From: Isoetes taiwanensis
Taxonomy: Eukaryota > Streptophyta > Lycopodiopsida > Isoetales > Isoetaceae
Assembly (NCBI GenBank): GCA_021234155.1
Contig: JAJEKV010000004.1
Location: 27,980,919-28,044,918 of the forward strand
Length of the DNA: 64,000 nt
Direction: 5' to 3'
This document shows, piece after piece, positions 57,904 through 64,000 of the stretch (its first letter is position 1; each line of letters opens with the position of its first letter). The notes under the pieces are model-generated. The model saw only the letters and a program-made list of their open reading frames with translations. It was not told the DNA's origin and searched no databases. A program made the translations under genes and the position numbers.

Positions 57904-58077
57904 CATGCCATATGCCATGTGTTGTGTTGGAAGCCCATGCAACATGCAACTTTGAAGGCGTAGTATCCTTCACTAGTCTTTAACGTTTGATATTTTCTAG
58001 ATTCCTCGTAGGAATCTTTCCTTTTTTCTACGACAACTGGGTTTTTTTTCAAAAATGCATGCGTGTGAAAAACTATT

Positions 58078-58679
58078 GGGAAAATTACCCAAATACCCTT
58101 AATTTTTTAACTATTTCCCAGATTGCCCTTCACATTTCCTAAATTCCGAAAATGCCCCTCTATTTTTCATCGACCTCTGCCCTTAACCTTTGTATGATAG
58201 TCCACCGTTGCGACGAATGACACGAATGACAGTCCACGGTTGTACGACGTCGAATTTTATTTGTTGGCATGTTGTTAGAGACGAAACATTCTTTTCCATG
58301 TAGACATGAAATCAAATCCGTATAGCTGGGTTGATCCAAACATTTGAAGCTCAATGTAGATGGATACTTCCGGCAACTTCTACTTGAAGTGGGCATAAGA
58401 ACTAGCGATTATTATCACAGGTATCTTCTAAGTTAAAGAACCAACTGCTTGCTTGATGAATTAGAGCTTCGTTATTTCTTTGCTTTAAAAAACTTCGGGA
58501 AAATCGAAAAAAAGCTTTGGTTTGATGAAAATCGGGATGAGGAGGGAATTTTGGCGGGGATGGTATTAGGTGAAGGAGGCACTGGTAGGGAAGAATAGGG
58601 GCATTTTGAATTTAGGAAATGTGTGAAGGGCAATCTGGGGAAATAGTTAGAAAATTAAGGGTATTTGGGTAATTTTCCC
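58078..58679. mobile_element. Mutator-like MITE with ~90-bp termini, 602 bp
   Basis: Very long inverted ends start GGGAAAATTACCCAAATACC and remain matched for about 90 bp. An exact 9-bp target duplication AAAACTATT is at 58069-58077 and 58680-58688. Long inverted repeats with 9-bp duplications define Mutator-like elements. No transposase is present, so it is non-autonomous. Confidence 0.95.
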
Positions 58680-58962
58680 AAAACTATTTCTATGTCTAGG
58701 TTGGTTCATCGGCTTGGAAAAAAATAGGGTTATGAAGTGGTTATCAAACCATATATAATGCATACACTTTGATTCTATTCTTCGAGATTCTTTGATGCTC
58801 CAGTGCATGCGCGCCAAGTGTCGAAAAATATTTTTGAGGAACATTTTTTGTATTTTCCTAGTTAATATTTATTGAGGAGGAGCCACAGCCACGTGGCTCC
58901 CCTTGCTCAATCAATCCATCTAAGCTCAATCAATCCACATTCCTTAAAAATTATTATCAAAG

Positions 58963-59116
58963 CACGACATGTGTGCACTTTGCATTTATTGCGGCCATTA
59001 ATGCACTCTAATAACTTGATGAGACATGTGTGCACTTTGCATTTAATGCGGCCATTAATACACTTTGCATTTATTGCGGCCATTAATACACTTTGCATTT
59101 ATTGCGGCCATTATTC
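58963..59116. repeat. 28-bp tandem repeat array
   Basis: CACTTTGCATTTATTGCGGC followed by CATTAATA starts at 58976, 59033, 59061 and 59089. The last three are spaced exactly 28 bp. The first is followed by a longer 57-bp spacing that includes an ACATGTGTG flank repeated before the second. Confidence 0.93.
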
Positions 59117-60830
59117 CGACGTCCGCCATAGCCAGACCTGTGCTTGCCCCTGCATACAAAACTCCGGCGCCATTGCAGTCCACAAGGCATTTCTGTGGAC
59201 CAGATAAAAGAGAGAAAGGAATACCTGCATTGGGAATCTCATGGTCGTCTTGCAGCAACTATCTATCGTATGGGCAAGAGGACACAAGGCAACAATGTGG
59301 GTTCAAATCCCGCCTGTTTGGCAATTCATAAATGCTACCACATGTGGTCTCGCACCCTTGTGAATAGAAACCCATTATTAAGCATGCATTGCATTGACAG
59401 GTTGAACGTTAATAGTGGGCCAAACCTTAGCGGGTTGGAACTAGAGAAACGTTCGCGGCGGCCTAGGCCGCCGCGATAAGTTTCTTGTAATAAGTTAAAG
59501 CATAATAATTTAGCAGAACAGTTAGCAAGAGTTTTTAATTAGTTTATTCTTATGGATTTAAAATAATGCCTATTGATTTATAGTTGAATTGAATTAATTT
59601 TATCATTGCGGAGAATAAATCATATATGGATCCATCGGAAGAAATATAGTAAGCTCGTTATTATGTAAACCCTTCTTTACCTAGACGATGGAGAACCTTC
59701 TTAATGTTGGGTGTGGCAACCTTTGTTTATCTTCCTATATATATGATTAGTATAAAGAAAATAAAAGAAATATTTAACAGAAACAAAAGAATATTTAGAC
59801 AAAAAAAAAAACACAAAAATCATTTATTTGAATAAAAAAGGAAAAAAAAAATGCCAAGAATAACTACATTAGGAATCGGAAAAAAAATTTATTCGGCCGA
59901 GTGTGACTTTCTTAGCCACTTTTTGTGCCATGTGATTGCGAGTTGTCTTTTGCGGCTGTTCTTGCTTGGTTTATTCTTCTATTGCTAGTTTCGGCCTGAT
60001 TTTTGCTTAATTTCCCTCAATTCAAGTTTTTTTTGTCCAAAAAATATACATTCCAGCAAAACATAGAGCCTTTTTTGCATTTGCAAAGCTTAAGATTAAA
60101 GTGGCTTCTCTAAAATCTTGAATTATGTCTTAGGGTTTGCTATTTCGGTTTGTGTATTTACCAACATGGCTACTTCTATTTTGACTTTGAATATTCATGC
60201 TCATAAGAGAACCATTCACAACATCATTTGATATAAAGCGAGATTGTGAGTATTTTGCAGGAAAATTCTTTTACATTCATCAAGTGCAGTTGTTTGAACA
60301 TACGTCAGTAATGCAACTGAAAGGATCTAGTTTCTAACATTCAAATTCCATTTGATCAAAGATTTAAGAGCTTCCTTTAAACGCTTCTATTTTTCACAGG
60401 ACAAAGCGTAGTTTTATGGACATCAATCACATTGGAACTTTTGTAAAAGACTCCAAAAACCTCGTCCAACTGACACAGTGTAATATAAGCAGAAAAATGA
60501 GTGTGAAAGATACTTTATCCTGCTCCAACATTTACCACAAAAATTATAGCATTCTAATGCACAAAAATATGTATATGCATTGCTGGGAAGGTTTATTTAT
60601 TGTTTGTCTATCTGCCCATCTTCCACATATGCTCTAGCCATGATATACCAAGACAAAAAATTTGGATGATTAATCTTGTCAAAGACAATTCTAGCATCTT
60701 GCAATTCCCATTGTCCATATCTCTCTCTAATCCACTTTCAATGATCTATTTGTGAATGCAATTACCTTCTAAGTCATCCTTTGCATTGACATGGCCGATG
60801 GATAGATGCAATTTTCAAAATAAGGATTGA
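59117..60830. other. Intergenic DNA, no supported gene
   Basis: Short open frames exist but none with motifs. The sequence is AT-rich from 59480 onward. Confidence 0.35.
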
Positions 60831-60980
60831 ACTTAACTGAATTGAATTATATCGTCCACTAAGACCAGGTGGCGTATGGAGCCCGAACAACAAAGAACAT
60901 CCGACCTATTACTTTACATTATCAAGAACCCCCTGCCCTGAATGGTTTCCGGGGAAAACACCTTAATAGTAATAAGTCTG
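60830..60980. repeat. Dispersed repeat copy, related to 30505-30640
   Basis: AATTGAATTATATCGTCCAC, TATGGAGCCCGAACAACAAA and CCTGAATGGTTTCCGGGGAA correspond in order to the 30.5-kb copy. The two copies share the start motif GAATTGAATT...TCGTCCA and a G-rich end. The element family is unknown. Confidence 0.6.
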
Positions 60981-63900
60981 CTGATAGAACTGTACAATTT
61001 GGATATGTCAATATAATGATCAAGGGCACAACTGAGCCCTCATGTCCATTATCTCATGGATGTAAGATGCCAGTTTATATCAAAGGAGTGTCCATAAGTA
61101 CATGTAGTGATTAGCTACATGTAATCAACCTGTCATATTGTGCCCCCGTATAGGTGAATATGTTGGGTAGTGCTGGAGGGTGTGGCTCTCATCTTTATAT
61201 TATAATGTTATAGGGTGTGTCATGGATCAGCCCTAGAGGACGGCCACGATTTGATTTACATAATTGAACAATGGAGACCAGTTCAAGAAAGTGCAATGAG
61301 CTTCTAGCAACGGGTTTTGGCATTCGGCTATGGCTATCTGCAATTGCTCAAGCACAAGCCACAAGTAGAACAAGAAAGCTTTCCAGGTATATGCTCTGTT
61401 TCGTGATGAAACGATGATGGCGAAGCTGTGCAAATGCAATAGACAGGGTTAGGGCTAGATAAAGCAAAAAGGGCAGCAGTTCCGATGAGGTTTGAAATGG
61501 CCAGATGCATGTACTTTGCTAATGGCAGATGAATCCAAAGCAGAAGATGTCAACAAGGGATGGATTGGCCATAGCCACTAAATCATCATCGATTCAAGGC
61601 CTTGGGCAAAAGCAGTGAATTTCAGTGTATGCAACTTCTAAAGAGATGCATGGCCTCCTCTGGTTCAGTTGCAACATTTAGGGTATTATTTGAATGTGGC
61701 ATGCTTTTGGACGAATGGCAGTGGCAACAACGGAATCGGTTCAACAAAATCTGTTCTCTGGATGCCAGTTTTGGATCTAGAAGAAATAAGGGTTTTTGTG
61801 GCACAAAAAATCGTGGATCAATTGGACAGAAGGTGAGCTCCACACATTTGTATTTTTTTCTTCCTATTGTCACAATATTCTACATGTCTTAAACTTACAT
61901 TATGCCTTACTTCTGCATATATTTTGATAGATCCATTTGAATCATGAGTTCTATTTTATTTGTCCCAATATTTAGGCCATTTCGTATCCTTGCCTTTTCT
62001 TTAAGTTATGCCTCCAAACCCCCAGATGTAATCTGATTTTTATCCATTCTCCAAGTAAGGGAGAAGCAGGCTACCAACTAGAAATTAATACATATTGAGT
62101 AAGATTCAAAAGCGGTTGATAGAAGCGATCAGATTTGAGCATGAATTAGGTCTTGGTAGTTATTCTTTGGTGGTGGATTGCTATGTCGAGATGGGGTTAC
62201 ATTTCAATAGCAAGGCTGATGCATTGGCATTTTAGAATTTCGAGCCAAAGATCAAAATTATTTTTGTTACATTTCATGGGAACACTCCAAGAGCTTTAGT
62301 TTATTGATTTCCAGTTTCAAAATAACTGCCATGTTAGGCAATATATAGAAGTTCGGGTATTTTCCATATACCAAGCACATGTGATCAAGCTTCTCCATCT
62401 ATCCGAGCTGCAAAAATCAAGATGAAATATAATAAGAATATTCTATTTAAGGAATCCTATGAGGAAAAAGTTTTTTGATATCATGGCCACGGGCAACATC
62501 GAGATCTTGACACTTTGACATTGGTGACTGATACGACAACCATGGGCTTTAGCTTGCATAGGCAAAGGAAGGGATTACCATGCCATGGGTGGTTTGACCA
62601 GGAATATAGGGTTGAGGTTTAAGAGGGCAAAAGGGGATGCAAAAATCAAAGAAAGAAAGAAACATGCATAATTGCATAAAAGCATCGAGGGAATGGTAAT
62701 GGACCTTCTTAAGCATCAAATTTTTTTGGGACGGGTTAATGCCATATCAAAATGTTGGGGCTAGATTGAATGTTGCTGACTCTTTTTTGAGCAAATAGAA
62801 AAAAGTGTACCACATTCAAATCGAGAATGAATCTTCATGGATGGGCGGTATGATGGAAGTATCTTTTGTTCCCTTTAGATTATATACATTGTGATTTACA
62901 AAAGTTATCTAATAAATAAAGTTCATTCTGCCATTGATTTATTGTTTTCCAAGCTTGGATTTGTAAGTTTAGATTTGGGTTTGGATTTGTTTTGGTATGT
63001 TATGGGAGAACTTGTTTTTTTGGCTTGAAAAAAAAAAGGAAGAAGAAAAAAACAACTATGAATGACATATAAACCATTCAAAAAACACATATCCCATAAC
63101 ACATCAAAATGAAGAGTTTAATTTTTTTTTCTACATATAAAATGCGGCCATGTTTCAATGCCTGAATCTGATACAAAGTTGTAGAATTTAAAGAATTTAA
63201 GAGCAAGAATTTAAGAGCCTTGCAACAGGGACTCAACCAAGTAATGAAGAAATAAAGAAATAATTAAGAATTAAAGAATTAAAAATGTGTAGCAATGTGA
63301 AATTAAAAAGAATAAAATAATGAAATAAGACTAGGGATGAAAAAGAATCAATGTTCGTCCCCGGGCATCCTTGTTAATTCTTATCCCAGTCCGTGACACA
63401 CCTCCTGCAGCATGCAGCTAAAGGACTCCCATCTTTCCAGAATATGGTCACGGGATCCTACTGCTCATTACCCAATTTGCTGCAGAAACTTTTGCTTCAG
63501 AAACTTCGGGTGCTTCAGAAACTTCCGCCCTTCAATCATGTTCTTTGCTTATAGCCTTATGCTCTATAAAAACTAACAAAAATTATAGTAATATGAACAT
63601 CTGGGCATTACGATAAAAGGAGTACTTTGAAAATACATATTTTTTGCAGCAAATGCATGTGTTCATTGGTATTGATGACTTTGAAAATACATATTATTTC
63701 AGCAAATGCATATGTACATTCATCGCCAATTATCAGAGCATGCAACAAATATATGGTAAATGTAGGAAAGGACCATCAAAGACACAATGAGCAATTTATT
63801 GTAAAGCCTGGATGAAGCTAGCCTCACTTTCAACATCGTTTGTTAAAGCATTTCTGGAACATTTTATCATAACTCAACACTCCTCACTATTTGTCAATTG

Positions 63901-64000
63901 CAAATAGCTTGTATATTTGGCTCCGTGAAGCAGCTTTGAACACAGAGCAATGCTTCTTTTCTACTTCCGCATTTTCATAATTCATCAATTTCATCACTAT
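60981..64000. other. AT-rich intergenic DNA to the right edge
   Basis: No gene recognised. An open frame of 96 codons at 61602-61892 (+) has no known motif. A short GGGTGCTTCAGAAACTTC repeat lies near 63495-63525. Confidence 0.35.

Noticed and set aside
58963-59116. 28-bp repeat array considered as CRISPR.
   Set aside because: The copies are contiguous with no unique spacers and the genome is eukaryotic.
59225-59325. Possible tRNA gene or tRNA-derived SINE head (GTGGGTTCAAATCCCGCC resembles a T-arm with box B).
   Set aside because: No matching D-arm/box A, anticodon arm or acceptor pairing could be built upstream, so the match is probably chance.
61602-61892. 96-codon plus-strand open frame near the right end.
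   Set aside because: No motif, no supporting exon and low-complexity neighbourhood.

Overview
The window looks like nuclear DNA of a land plant. It has introns with GT-AG borders, plant-type promoter elements on a cytosolic ribosomal-protein gene, a plant pectin methylesterase with a PMEI pro-region, an ELF3-type clock protein, PPR and 26S proteasome remnants, and a heavy load of LTR and non-LTR retrotransposons and MITEs. A large-genome non-seed plant such as a fern is my best guess, but this is inference and no single feature proves it. Three host genes look intact or nearly so: 40S ribosomal protein S9 (8996-9869, +, three exons, 197 aa), a type I pectinesterase (49728-51468, -, two exons, 530 aa) and an ELF3-like gene (54561-56970, +, four exons, about 500 aa, lacking the usual N-terminal block).

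Layout. 1-1749 holds a decayed coiled-coil/RING-like gene (-). 3640-7065 is a 5'-truncated L1-type LINE (-) beside a GATA microsatellite. 8239-8553 is a PPR fragment. 8776-9869 is RPS9 with its promoter. 10089-17519 is a head-to-tail tandem pair of a 3.7-kb unit that encodes a multi-exon protein resembling Crypton/DUF3504 (ZMYM-, QRICH1-like) tyrosine recombinases. 17574-21340 is repeat and MITE territory. 21642-26565 is a complete Ty1/copia element (LTRs, TSD ATATC, PBS for initiator tRNA-Met). 26560-27345 is an RPN6 proteasome pseudogene. 27840-29290 is a second LINE fragment. 32606-33337 is an Ulp1/C48-peptidase remnant. 35031-46031 is an 11-kb Ty3/gypsy element (TSD CTCTA) with an unusual 3' half. 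47722-48160, 57691-57903 and 58078-58679 are MITEs. The last 5 kb has no recognisable gene.

The two most interesting systems are: (1) the tandem Crypton-like unit, with an intron-interrupted recombinase, 25-bp inverted termini and a GC-rich foldback tail, whose unit-unit junction looks like the joint of a circular intermediate; (2) the Ty3/gypsy element, which carries beyond integrase a roughly 3-kb sense accessory reading frame (globular, proline/serine-rich, coiled-coil, globular) and an antisense 79-codon Cys/Trp-rich ORF with its own CAAT and TATA boxes.

A technical caution runs through the window. Differences between the two tandem units, and some between the copia LTRs, cluster strongly at CAG/CTG trinucleotides and are often indels. 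Several frameshifts may therefore be consensus errors at methylated CHG sites and not real lesions.
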